The translations under genes were made by a program, and so were the position numbers. This document shows, piece after piece, positions 30,731 through 39,809 of a stretch of 64,000 bases of DNA. A model generated the notes under the pieces. The model had not been told where the DNA came from, did no database searches, and saw only the letters and a list, made by a program, of their open reading frames with translations. Source of the DNA: Marinicella sp. Lineage in GTDB: Bacteria; Pseudomonadota; Gammaproteobacteria; Xanthomonadales; Marinicellaceae. Position 1 is the first letter of the stretch. Every line of letters begins with the position of its first letter. The DNA is taken from positions 1 through 64,000 of the forward strand of contig JANQRW010000055.1 in assembly GCA_028284365.1 (NCBI GenBank), given 5' to 3'.

Positions 30731-32833
30731 GTGAACTTCATCAAAGCCGCTGTGGCGAAAAAGAAACAGCTTCAAAAAAAACGAAACCCAAACCAACCCA
30801 AAAGGTTACGCGCTTGGTTTATAAAGATTATACTGTTTGGCTTTGGTCTGATGGCCGGCTTGTTTGTGCCTTGGTATTTCTATATTAACTACATCACCGA
30901 CACCATCGTTCAAGATCAGTGGGATGTACCCTCTGTGGCTTATGCCAGACCTTTGGAGTTGTATGAAGGGCTCAACCTGTCACCGGAAGCGCTGACGTTT
31001 GAGTTGGACTTATTAGGTTACCAATCAACTTCCAGTGCCCCACAAACCGGCCAGTACTTGTTTAATAACAACACCTTCACTATCCAGAGCAAAGGCTTTC
31101 AATTTCCAGACTTGAGCACTCCAGCACAGAAAATATCATTAACCATTCAAAACGACAAAGTGGTTTCAGTGACACCCAGGTTGGCACGATTGGAACCGCA
31201 CATCATTGGGCGTTTCTTTACCAGCGACTTTGAAAACCGTTTGCCGATTGTCCTGAATGCGATTCCTGACACCATGATCAAAGGTTTACAAGCTGTTGAG
31301 GACCGCGATTTCAAAAATCACCATGGTGTTTCCTGGTTTGGTATTCTCAGGGCTGCGGTGAAAAACATCTTGGCTGGTGAGGTGGTTCAAGGTGGTAGCA
31401 CCATCACCCAGCAGTTGGTCAAAAACAAACTCCGTTATCACCAAACCAGCTTCCTGCGCAAGGCGCATGAAGCACTGGCTGCATCCATTTTAGAAACCAA
31501 GATGACCAAAGCCGAAATTCTCGAAAGTTACTTCAATGAGGTTTATTGGGGTCAAGACGGTAAGGTCGCAGTTCATGGTGTGGTAGAGGCTGCACAGTTT
31601 TATTTTGCTAAGCCTGTGTCACAACTGAATGTGGCTGACCAAGCTTTGTTGATAGGGGTCATCAAGGGCCCTTCCTGGTACAACCCATATCGACAAACCA
31701 AACGTGCCTTGTTACGTCGAGATGTGGTGCTTGATGTCTGGTTAGAAACTGGTGTGATCAATGCCAAACAACACCAACTGGCTAAAAAAACACCATTGGG
31801 CTTATCGAAAAGTCGCCAGTTGAAAACCAACTTCGATGACTTTATGGATGTGGTTAGACAACAAATTAAAAAACAATTCTCACTGGGCGACTTAAAGCGA
31901 GATGGTTTGCGTATTTTTACCACCATGGATCCTTATGTACAATATAAAACAACCCAGACGGCAAGAAAAACCAGCCAGTGGTTGGATGCTGAAGTAGAGA
32001 GTGCCATTTTGGTCAGTGGTGCAAAAAGCGGTGAGTTACTTGCTGTCTCAGGTTCCAAAACAGCGGCCTCTCAATATAACAGGGCTTTGTTTGCTAAAAG
32101 GCAAATAGGTTCATTAATCAAACCTTTGGTTTATTTGTCCGGATTGGAACTGCTGCCAACTTTTGATTTGAACTCAACACTTAAAGACATGCCTCTGACC
32201 GTCCCAACCAATGATCAGAAAATATGGCAACCCAAGAATTGGGATGGTAATGCCCTGGGTCCAATTTCAGCCACCCAAGCTTTGGTACAATCCCGCAACC
32301 AAGCAACGGTTGATCTGGGTTTAAAAATCACTTTACGTAAATTTATTAATTTCTTAAAGCAAATGGGCATACAGGTACAACGTAACCGCCACCCAGCGTT
32401 GTTTTTAGGTGCGATTGAGCTGACACCATTTGAAGTACAGCATGTGTTTGGAATTTTTTCATCAAGAGGGGCCAATCAATTCGTTAATGCCATCAGATAC
32501 GTAGCGGATCAGGACAATAAAATCCTCGGTCGCTCTCAACAGTCAACCAGTCACCAGTTAGCCACTCAGAATATTGACAGCATCAACCAAGCCATGCATC
32601 AAGTAACGACAGAAGGCACGGCCAGAAAATTAACCAGCACGTTTCAATTATCTGGTCCACTGTTTGGTAAAACCGGCACCACTAATGCCGGCAAAGACAG
32701 CTGGTATGCCGGTTTTGATCACCACTATTTAGCCACTGTTTGGGTTGGTCGAGATGATAACAGGGCCACGCCCTACTCAGGCAGCAATGGTGCTTTGGTT
32801 TTATGGGGTCACTTGTTTAAAAACTTGTATTAG
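30731..32833 (+). CDS. mrcB: Penicillin-binding protein 1B (bifunctional peptidoglycan synthase)
   Basis: A 700-residue inner-membrane class A PBP with a GTG start. A short basic N terminus and one transmembrane helix (about 32-55) are followed by a UB2H-like region ('LYEGLNLSPEALTFELDLLGY'). The GT51 transglycosylase has catalytic Glu190 in 'QAVEDRDFKNHHGVS' and 'QGGSTITQQLVKN'. The transpeptidase has S-x-x-K at Ser461 ('GSLIKP'), S-R-N in 'QSRNQATVDLGL', and K-T-G at Lys647 ('GKTGTTN'). It polymerises lipid II and crosslinks peptide stems. It is somewhat shorter than E. coli PBP1B because the C terminus stops soon after the transpeptidase. Confidence 0.95.
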   Translation: MNFIKAAVAKKKQLQKKRNPNQPKRLRAWFIKIILFGFGLMAGLFVPWYFYINYITDTIVQDQWDVPSVAYARPLELYEGLNLSPEALTFELDLLGYQSTSSAPQTGQYLFNNNTFTIQSKGFQFPDLSTPAQKISLTIQNDKVVSVTPRLARLEPHIIGRFFTSDFENRLPIVLNAIPDTMIKGLQAVEDRDFKNHHGVSWFGILRAAVKNILAGEVVQGGSTITQQLVKNKLRYHQTSFLRKAHEALAASILETKMTKAEILESYFNEVYWGQDGKVAVHGVVEAAQFYFAKPVSQLNVADQALLIGVIKGPSWYNPYRQTKRALLRRDVVLDVWLETGVINAKQHQLAKKTPLGLSKSRQLKTNFDDFMDVVRQQIKKQFSLGDLKRDGLRIFTTMDPYVQYKTTQTARKTSQWLDAEVESAILVSGAKSGELLAVSGSKTAASQYNRALFAKRQIGSLIKPLVYLSGLELLPTFDLNSTLKDMPLTVPTNDQKIWQPKNWDGNALGPISATQALVQSRNQATVDLGLKITLRKFINFLKQMGIQVQRNRHPALFLGAIELTPFEVQHVFGIFSSRGANQFVNAIRYVADQDNKILGRSQQSTSHQLATQNIDSINQAMHQVTTEGTARKLTSTFQLSGPLFGKTGTTNAGKDSWYAGFDHHYLATVWVGRDDNRATPYSGSNGALVLWGHLFKNLY

Positions 32834-32932
32834 GAGCCATGCTTGATTTTGAAGCAAACAGGGGTTTTAATACCAAGCCTTGAATTCAATAACGGCGTGA
32901 TTAATTTCTGCCAAAAGTTATGATTGAGCTTT

Positions 32933-33430
32933 ATGCAAAACCACAATACAAATAAAACACTTCTTGCTGCCTTAATGGCATGCTTATTATTCACCAGCTG
33001 CAGTAACCGCAAGGTTGTTGATGTAGATGAGACGATTCGTGACCCCTCAGCAGAAAATGGTTCTTTGATTCAGGTTAATCCGATGATTCCCAATGCGGTC
33101 AGTTTGTTGTTATTGGAATCCGATGAGTTGGTCAGCCAAGGTCAAGCCACACAGGCCATTTTGACTTTGAAGCGGGCACTGTCAATCAGCCCAGGGTCGG
33201 CTTTGGTACAGCAGCATTTGGCTGAAGTTTATCTGGTCGAAGCTGCCTACAAAGAAGCCATGTACTGGTCAACATTGGTGGTGAACCAAGGACCGGATCA
33301 AGGTGAATTATGCGAGCGTTCACGCCGCACCCAAGCCCTTGCTGCAGAATTATTGGGTCAGGTCGAAGTACAGGCACGGGCGTTGGAATCTATTGACAGT
33401 TGTACCACAGCCAAACCTGCACAGTATTGA
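32933..33430 (+). CDS. TPR-like lipoprotein
   Basis: About 165 residues from ATG 32933; a TTG 9 bases upstream is less likely. The lipobox 'LLFTSC' near residue 24 makes it a lipoprotein. The mature part holds two TPR-like helix pairs ('DELVSQGQATQAILTLKRALSISPGSALVQQHLAEVYLVEAAYKEAMYWSTLV' region). Probably an outer-membrane periplasmic scaffold. Its stop overlaps the yoaA start (TGATG at 33428-33432), and it follows mrcB by 100 bases, where an envelope role would fit. Confidence 0.78.
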   Translation: MQNHNTNKTLLAALMACLLFTSCSNRKVVDVDETIRDPSAENGSLIQVNPMIPNAVSLLLLESDELVSQGQATQAILTLKRALSISPGSALVQQHLAEVYLVEAAYKEAMYWSTLVVNQGPDQGELCERSRRTQALAAELLGQVEVQARALESIDSCTTAKPAQY

Positions 33431-35349
33431 TGTCAGCATTTCAAAAGCTACTGGGTGATGATGGCTTGTTCGCACAACAGTTCGAATCATTCAAATCTCG
33501 TCCACAACAAATTGAAATGGCAGAGAAAATTGCCCAGGCCATTGAACAACAATCAGCTTTAATTGTTGAAGCGGGTACCGGCACTGGTAAAACCTTTGCA
33601 TATTTATTACCAGCTTTGGTGTCACAACAAAAAATAATTGTCTCAACAGGGACTAAAACCCTACAAGACCAGCTTTTCACCAAAGACATTCCAATGTTAT
33701 TGGACTTATTGGAGATAAAACCCAAGGTCAGGTTGCTCAAAGGTCGGAGTAATTACCTGTGTTTGGAGCGTTACCACAAAGCAGCTTTGATGCCGGTTAG
33801 TCGCTATGCCGATAACAAACCACTGTTTCAAAAGCTCAAGAGCTGGATTCACCAAACGGCTCACGGTGAAATTTCAGAACTGGCAGAATACATTGAAAAC
33901 CGCATGATGGTGTCCAACATCACTTCTACACCAGAAAACTGCTTGGGTGCAGAGTGCGACCACTATAACGATTGTTTTATGTATAAAGCCAGACGCAGGG
34001 CTCTTGATGCTGATTTATTGGTGATTAACCACCATTTATTGTTTGCTGATATGGCAATAAAACAAGGTGGTTTTGGAGAGTTATTACCAAAAACCGATGT
34101 GGTGGTATTGGATGAATCACACCAGATTCCCGAAATAGCTGGCCGCTTCTTTAGCCACCTATTCAGTTCCAGACAATGTACTGAAATCCTCAATGATTTG
34201 ATGACCGAGGCCGGTGAGGTGGATGCTGCCTTTGCGACGATTGCTCAACAGCATGAGCAAATGAAACGTGCTTTGCGTGATGCCATGCTCGCAATGAGCC
34301 AGATGCCCGAAAGAGAAAGCTCACATCGTTTGTTCCAAACTGAAATAATTATTGAGGCTTTTGATTTGTTGGCCCACCAGATGAACTTATTAATCGAAGG
34401 GTTGGAACCCTTGGTGGTGCAGTCTACGGGTCTGCAAAACTGTTATCTGCGCTTGACAGCAATGGGTGATTTGCTGCAAGACATGATACAACAAAGTGAA
34501 CCAAACTTTATTTATTGGTTCGAAGCCCGTGAAAAGTATTTTGCCTTACATAAATCGCCGCTCGAAATTGCTGATCCTTTGACCGAATTCAGAACAGCGT
34601 TTGAGACCAGTTGGATACTGACTTCAGCAACCTTGACAGTCAACCAGCAGTTTGAACACTATCAAAAGCAAACGGGCTTTAATGATGCAGAGACCTTGCT
34701 ATTGGACAGTCCTTTTGACTACGAAAAACAAGCTTTACTGTTGTTGCCTAAGTGCTTGCCAGAGCCCAACGATTTTGAGTTTAATCCGAGCATGTTTGAA
34801 TATGTTTTACCTTTGGTTCAACAAGCAAAAGGAGGTGTTTTCTTTTTATTTACTTCGCATCGTTCGTTACAAATGGCTGCCTACTATTTTAAGGGTAAGC
34901 TCAATAAGCCAATTTTTGTTCAAGGTCAAAGTGACCGCAACCAAATGCTTGAGGACTTCAGAAGAGCAGGTAACGGTTTACTGCTGGGTGCAGCCAGCTT
35001 TTGGGAAGGCGTTGATGTATCAGGTACTAGTTTAAGTTGTGTTATTATTGATAAACTACCTTTCGCTCACCCCAGCGATCCGGTTTTGAAGGCTAAAATT
35101 GAACACATCAACAAAAACGGTGGTAAAGCTTTTTATGACTTACAAATCCCCAAAGCCATCATTGCGCTGAAGCAAGGAGCTGGTCGGTTGATCCGTGGAG
35201 AGAATGACCAAGGGGTATTGGTTATTTGTGATCGCCGCATCACCAGCAAAGGTTATGGTCAAAGTTTTTTAAAGTCTTTGCCAGCTATGAAAACAACTCA
35301 TGAAAGACAAGATGCCATTGATTTTTTGAATAAAATACAGGACGACTGA
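33430..35349 (+). CDS. yoaA: ATP-dependent DNA helicase YoaA (DinG/XPD family)
   Basis: About 639 residues from ATG 33430, which overlaps the preceding stop. Walker A is 'VEAGTGTGKTFAY' (about residues 43-55) and the DEAH-type box is 'VVVLDESHQIPE'. Four cysteines suited to a 4Fe-4S cluster occur in 'NYLCLER' and 'NCLGAECDHYNDCF', as in DinG/YoaA/XPD. Later motifs are 'LTSATLTV', 'LFTSHRSLQMAA' and 'GAGRLIRGENDQGV'. A 5'-to-3' helicase that in E. coli works with the replication clamp-loader subunit chi in damage tolerance. Confidence 0.93.
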   Translation: MSAFQKLLGDDGLFAQQFESFKSRPQQIEMAEKIAQAIEQQSALIVEAGTGTGKTFAYLLPALVSQQKIIVSTGTKTLQDQLFTKDIPMLLDLLEIKPKVRLLKGRSNYLCLERYHKAALMPVSRYADNKPLFQKLKSWIHQTAHGEISELAEYIENRMMVSNITSTPENCLGAECDHYNDCFMYKARRRALDADLLVINHHLLFADMAIKQGGFGELLPKTDVVVLDESHQIPEIAGRFFSHLFSSRQCTEILNDLMTEAGEVDAAFATIAQQHEQMKRALRDAMLAMSQMPERESSHRLFQTEIIIEAFDLLAHQMNLLIEGLEPLVVQSTGLQNCYLRLTAMGDLLQDMIQQSEPNFIYWFEAREKYFALHKSPLEIADPLTEFRTAFETSWILTSATLTVNQQFEHYQKQTGFNDAETLLLDSPFDYEKQALLLLPKCLPEPNDFEFNPSMFEYVLPLVQQAKGGVFFLFTSHRSLQMAAYYFKGKLNKPIFVQGQSDRNQMLEDFRRAGNGLLLGAASFWEGVDVSGTSLSCVIIDKLPFAHPSDPVLKAKIEHINKNGGKAFYDLQIPKAIIALKQGAGRLIRGENDQGVLVICDRRITSKGYGQSFLKSLPAMKTTHERQDAIDFLNKIQDD

Positions 35350-35426
35350 CATGATACTTTCCTAAAAACGAACCATTAAACTCATAATTCACAGAAATTT
35401 AAGCCAATCCATGTTATTTTCATGTT

Positions 35427-37571
35427 ATGAAGTTTACTTTCACAATTTTGCTTTCATTGTGGCTGTTATCAGGCCAAACACAGATACAAACGCTGGCTGA
35501 TGGTTGGGTGGTTGAAAACATCCATGGCCCATCCCAAGTCGGGATAGTTGATACGATTCCAGTGGACTTAAACAAGGATGGTTTAATGGATGTAGTCTCT
35601 GTCTCAATTGAAGATGGTCATTTAAGAGCTTATATCAACCAGGGAAGTTTAGAGTTTGAGCAAGCCTACATCAGCACCGATGTTTTGGGAGCCTTTCGAG
35701 TTTCTGCCACTGATTTTAATAATGATAATGAGGTGGACTTTTTAATTCCTTCAATCGAAACCCAAGAAATCATCGCTCTCATTCATGATTCAAATGCCGA
35801 ACCTTATGGTTATCGTAGGCAAACCATAGCTGAAAATATACTTTTGCCAACCGATGCTCAAGCAGGTGACTTCAATAACGATGGCTTGATGGATGTGGTG
35901 AGCTTGTCTTTCGAAGAAAATGTGGTGTTGTTACACACTCAAAATAAACAAGGTGAGTTTATTTCTTCAGTCCTTTCAGAAGCACCCCTGCGACCAAGAA
36001 AGGTAATTGTAGAAGATTTTAATAATGACCAAAACCTAGATTTTTTGGTGGCATCAGAAGAAGATAACAGTGTCCGGTTATTTAATGGTGAAGGCGATAC
36101 AACGTTTACGGAAATGTTAATTAGCAACCAATTAACAGGCATCAGATACATAGCCAAGTGTGATGATGTCAGCGCCGATTACCCAAGCTTTGTTGCAAGT
36201 GTGACAGGGGCCAGTCAAGCGATGCTTTTCGTTAATCAAGAAAACAATTCGTTCTCTGGAAAATTGATAGATTCTGATTTACCTGGGGCCAATGCAATGC
36301 ATTGTGCAGATGTTGATCTCGACGGCGTGTTAGAGCTGATTGCTGTTTCAGCTGCTCAAGGCAGTATTTATGTGTATGAGCTACAGATGGAGGTAACTAA
36401 ACAGCTTATTGCCAGTATCAGAGATGGTTACGTCACAGTTTCTTTCGCCAGCTTTGAAAATGGAACTCAGCCCAAAATCCTGACACAGGCTTTTTTTGAG
36501 AGTCGAAACTTGTTTTATGACCCATCCATAACCAATTTTGAAAAAGTTGTGTGGGAAGATTTTCCAGATGGTGCATTCTTTGTTGAGGTAGGAGATGTAG
36601 ATGCCGACGGTGATATGGATGTGGTTTACGCTGCATTCACTGGTGACACGATTTATTGGTCTGAGCAGTCAGATGGTGGTGTGTATTTGACTCATGTACT
36701 TCAGGAAGGCGTTGATGGGGCCCAAAGTGTGACATTGTCTGACATTGATTCAGATGATGATCTAGATGTCATCTCCGCCAGCGCATGGGGGGATATGTTC
36801 TGGTTTAATGAGAATAATGGACATGGTCTTTTTGAGGCCAATGTCATTACCAGTAACTCCAATAATGCTTCTAGAAGTGTAGCGGTTGATATAAATGATG
36901 ATGACATTCTGGAGGTTATTGGTACATCTGTTCTTGATGATTCTGTTAGGCTGTTCAGTAAATCAGAGAATAATCAGTTTGATGTAGAAGACATCTCAAC
37001 CTCTATGGATGGTGCTTACGCCATAGCCGCTGGTGACACCAGCGGTAATACAGATAAAGATTTGTTGGTTTCTAATTTTTTTGGTAATAATGTAAAGTTG
37101 CTTATCAATAGGGGCATGGGGTTGTTCAATGAGTTGCTCATTATAGACCAGATAACAAAGCCAAATTCAACAGCAATTTGTGATATCAATAATGACCAGC
37201 GTCTGGATTTAGTCTTTGCGTCTTCTGTAGAAAATAGTTTATGGCTTGCAGAAAACCTGGGTAACAACAGTTTTGATCCTCAACTTTTATCTGCTTCAGT
37301 ATTGGGCATTATGGATGTTAAATGTAAAGACATAGACCAAAACGGGTGGGCAGATATTATTACTGTCAGCGAAGCTGATCAATTGGTCCAAATATTCTTT
37401 AACTCCCAAAGCACTTTTCAAAGCAAGGTTTTGGCAGCAGGCATAAGTTATAGATCAATAGATGTTGAGCAACAAAATCATGTCAGTCGTTTCTATGCAG
37501 CATCTTATGCTAACAATTCTGTTGTGGTGATAAAAAAAGCTGACTTGGTTTTTTTCAGTGGTTTTGATTAA
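35427..37571 (+). CDS. Secreted FG-GAP/VCBS-type repeat protein
   Basis: A 714-residue protein with a signal peptide ('ILLSLWLLSGQTQIQT'). At least eleven calcium-loop repeats of D-x-(D/N)-x-D-G-x-x-D type appear at intervals ('DLNKDGLMDVV', 'DFNNDGLMDVV', 'DVDADGDMDVV', 'DIDSDDDLDVI', 'DINNDQRLDLV'), as in FG-GAP propellers. It ends 'ADLVFFSGFD', like the tail of the BspA-family protein at 7694-9382. Surface or secreted; adhesion or binding is likely by family. It has its own short promoter gap after yoaA. Confidence 0.85.
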   Translation: MKFTFTILLSLWLLSGQTQIQTLADGWVVENIHGPSQVGIVDTIPVDLNKDGLMDVVSVSIEDGHLRAYINQGSLEFEQAYISTDVLGAFRVSATDFNNDNEVDFLIPSIETQEIIALIHDSNAEPYGYRRQTIAENILLPTDAQAGDFNNDGLMDVVSLSFEENVVLLHTQNKQGEFISSVLSEAPLRPRKVIVEDFNNDQNLDFLVASEEDNSVRLFNGEGDTTFTEMLISNQLTGIRYIAKCDDVSADYPSFVASVTGASQAMLFVNQENNSFSGKLIDSDLPGANAMHCADVDLDGVLELIAVSAAQGSIYVYELQMEVTKQLIASIRDGYVTVSFASFENGTQPKILTQAFFESRNLFYDPSITNFEKVVWEDFPDGAFFVEVGDVDADGDMDVVYAAFTGDTIYWSEQSDGGVYLTHVLQEGVDGAQSVTLSDIDSDDDLDVISASAWGDMFWFNENNGHGLFEANVITSNSNNASRSVAVDINDDDILEVIGTSVLDDSVRLFSKSENNQFDVEDISTSMDGAYAIAAGDTSGNTDKDLLVSNFFGNNVKLLINRGMGLFNELLIIDQITKPNSTAICDINNDQRLDLVFASSVENSLWLAENLGNNSFDPQLLSASVLGIMDVKCKDIDQNGWADIITVSEADQLVQIFFNSQSTFQSKVLAAGISYRSIDVEQQNHVSRFYAASYANNSVVVIKKADLVFFSGFD

Positions 37572-37624
37572 TGTTTTTGAGTGATACGCTCCAAGGGGAG
37601 TGAAATAAAACCAGACACATTTCT

Positions 37625-38416
37625 TTATGTTTTGGTTTGTGTCATGTACTCATCAAGCGCACTAATCAGTTCTTTTGGAATATCGATTATTTTTGATTTG
37701 CCAACCACATCTTGTTTTACTATTTTTGTCCAGTTTCTGAGATTGTCTTGAGAAGCATTCACACCGATAAAGTCAAAAATTTTTGACATAATTAAAACAG
37801 GGTTTTCGATAAACTGACTTTGTTGGATATCAAGCCATTGGCTTGGATCAATCTTGCTTTTTAGTTGGGTGTTGGTTTGATCATTTTCGATGAACCTTTT
37901 AAGGTGGTTCATGCCAATAGGTTCATCCCAGTAGTAAGCATACGCAGCAATGATATCCAGTGGATTTCTGTGCACATTGATGATTTTCAGTTCGTTCTGG
38001 TAACAGTCAAGCAGGCGATCTAAGATATTTGGGTTTTTCATGATTAAGCGAGTTGTGGCTCCACCTTTTTTATCTCCAATGACAAGAGGTTGAGTGGTTT
38101 CTCCTTGGTGGCCACCTGGGACGTTGTATTTATATTCCGTGTTGTGCCAAGCGGTCACTTCATTGTTTTTTTGGGAATAGTAGTAAAGGACAGCTTCAAT
38201 CTCGGCTTTTGATAAGTCATGATCACGAATTAATTTGGCCAGGTTAACTTCATTTGAAATACATACATCAGGGTGTGCATCCATAATGGCTCCAATGATG
38301 CTGTGGCCGCTGTGGGCGTGCCCAAGAAAGATAACCAAAGACCTAACTTGTGAAAGCATTTCTTTGTTGGTGTTTTGGACTATTGTTTGCAGTTGTGCTT
38401 TATCTATATGTAGCAT
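37625..38416 (-). CDS. Sulfotransferase-family protein
   Basis: A 263-residue protein. 'SLVIFLGHAHSGHSIIGAIMDAHPDVCISNEVNL' is the PAPS-binding 5'-phosphosulfate loop of carbohydrate/tyrosylprotein-type sulfotransferases, in a variant with G-H-A-H-S-G-H instead of the usual G-x-x-K-S/T-G-T. 'KIINVHRNPLDIIAAYAYYW' is the 3'-phosphate site with Arg and Ser-like contacts. Transfer of sulfate to a glycan or protein is likely. Third gene of a minus-strand operon after the DUF4915 gene. The loop Lys is replaced by His, so activity is not certain. Confidence 0.8.
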   Translation of the reverse strand: MLHIDKAQLQTIVQNTNKEMLSQVRSLVIFLGHAHSGHSIIGAIMDAHPDVCISNEVNLAKLIRDHDLSKAEIEAVLYYYSQKNNEVTAWHNTEYKYNVPGGHQGETTQPLVIGDKKGGATTRLIMKNPNILDRLLDCYQNELKIINVHRNPLDIIAAYAYYWDEPIGMNHLKRFIENDQTNTQLKSKIDPSQWLDIQQSQFIENPVLIMSKIFDFIGVNASQDNLRNWTKIVKQDVVGKSKIIDIPKELISALDEYMTQTKT

Positions 38417-38451
38417 CAGTGGATTTCCATTAAATCAATAAAAAACATTAA

Positions 38452-39345
38452 CTATCTGGAGTGATCAAGGTTAATAATTTCAAACACTTCGGTGGCAATG
38501 TGTTCAAGGTTGATAAATTGGTTGTTTTCAGTTTCTTTATAAAAAACATTAATACCACATACGCCTCCCATCATTCCTGAGTCTGACTTATTGCTGATTT
38601 TTACACCCGTTGAGTGCGATACTTGGCGACCTAAAGAACTGCCACACACAATATAACTGTCATCTATAAAAAGTCCTCTGGCATAGCCGGGGATGTTGCC
38701 TAAAATGGTGTTTCCATTCTGGGCAACAACCCTTTGGTTGGTTGAATCACAACAAAAAAGTTGGTTTTGGTGGTTAAATAATGAATGGGGGTGCCAAATG
38801 TTAGTAAGCAGTTTTTCATTGGTGTTGGTGTTGAAAATATAACCAGATTGAGCACTTGACCAAAGTTTAGATGACTTCGGGCCAAATGCTGTGGCATACA
38901 ATTCATCTCCAACCAAACAGATACTGTTTAAATGAATGGTGTCTTTTTCTGTGTCACTGCTCCAGACGATGTTGCTGTTTAGATCTTGGTTGATTTTGAC
39001 TATCTTGTCTTGGTTGGTTACAGATAAATACAGATTAGAGCCATCGGAGATAATGGTGTGTACACCTGATATGTCTTTCAAGGTGTTGTGGTGTTTGTAG
39101 TTGAGTTTACTGTCTAAATAGACAAGAATAGATGGAGTGTTCTGTAATAGCAGTACTAAGCGGTCTTTTACCATGCACATTCCAGTAATGCCGTTACCGC
39201 TTAAACCTTCAGGTAAGTCAAGTGAAATGTTCTTCAGACTGCTTTTTTGAGTACTGGCGTCTATAGAAAGCAGTCCAATATAACCAGTGTTACCTTTAAT
39301 GTACTTTTTGTTGTTACAAAATGAAATGAGAAATTGGTTAATCAT
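38452..39345 (-). CDS. DUF4915-like beta-propeller protein
   Basis: A 297-residue protein without signal peptide. The repeated short beta blades ('TGMCMVKDRLVLLLQNTPSI', 'VHTIISDGSNLYLSVTNQDK', 'IHLNSICLVGDELYATAFGP', 'WHPHSLFNHQNQLFCCDSTN') fit a six- or seven-blade propeller. The 'HPHS' and 'RGL' positions match the DUF4915 family, often found in glycan or sulfotransferase clusters. Function unknown. It lies 8 bases after the 151-residue ORF and 35 bases before the sulfotransferase, so the three form one operon. Confidence 0.72.
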   Translation of the reverse strand: MINQFLISFCNNKKYIKGNTGYIGLLSIDASTQKSSLKNISLDLPEGLSGNGITGMCMVKDRLVLLLQNTPSILVYLDSKLNYKHHNTLKDISGVHTIISDGSNLYLSVTNQDKIVKINQDLNSNIVWSSDTEKDTIHLNSICLVGDELYATAFGPKSSKLWSSAQSGYIFNTNTNEKLLTNIWHPHSLFNHQNQLFCCDSTNQRVVAQNGNTILGNIPGYARGLFIDDSYIVCGSSLGRQVSHSTGVKISNKSDSGMMGGVCGINVFYKETENNQFINLEHIATEVFEIINLDHSR

Positions 39346-39353
39346 GATTGGTG

Positions 39354-39809
39354 CTAAGTTGTTAGTTTTCTTAATAGGTTTAATTTGCCTTGTTGTAAGT
39401 AGTTTTTGATGAGGTATCTTGTGTTGATATCAATAATGGGTATGCCCTGATGTGCTTTTGCCTGAAAACCACTCAAGGGACCATTTAACTGATGCCCAGT
39501 TAGAAGATAATGTGTGCCCTGGTTTTTGGTTAAGTGTTGCAAGAGCAAAATATGGGGTTCAATTTTTCTGTTTGAGGGGTGAAAATATAAATGTAAATTA
39601 GGTGGTTTTTTTTGTATGATCTCCCTCAGGCTTTCAATTTGAAAATCACCTTCAAAATTAAATACAATTGAAAATTTGATTCTCGGGTTATTGTTTGATA
39701 ACTCATTGATGGCACTTAACTTTTGGACGTGGTTCGCTTGATGTGCAAAAGTAATGACTTCTTTGTTTGTTTTTAATAACCTTGAAATGAAAGAACCTAT
39801 ATTTAACAT
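39354..39809 (-). CDS. Unknown 151-residue protein at head of the sulfotransferase operon
   Basis: A 151-residue cytoplasmic protein, not recognised. The pattern alternates strands and helices ('EVITFAHQANHVQKLSAINEL', 'IKFSIVFNFEGDF', 'NLHLYFHPSN', 'PHILLLQHLTKNQGTHYLLTG'), suggesting a Rossmann-like alpha/beta fold. It may be a shortened glycosyltransferase- or CDP-glycerol-like domain, though no motif supports that. It has a single possible Met start (39809), which lies inside the start of the opposite-strand glycosyltransferase, overlapping by 23 bases. It has the same direction and close spacing (8 bases) as the DUF4915 gene. Confidence 0.55.
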   Translation of the reverse strand: MLNIGSFISRLLKTNKEVITFAHQANHVQKLSAINELSNNNPRIKFSIVFNFEGDFQIESLREIIQKKPPNLHLYFHPSNRKIEPHILLLQHLTKNQGTHYLLTGHQLNGPLSGFQAKAHQGIPIIDINTRYLIKNYLQQGKLNLLRKLTT

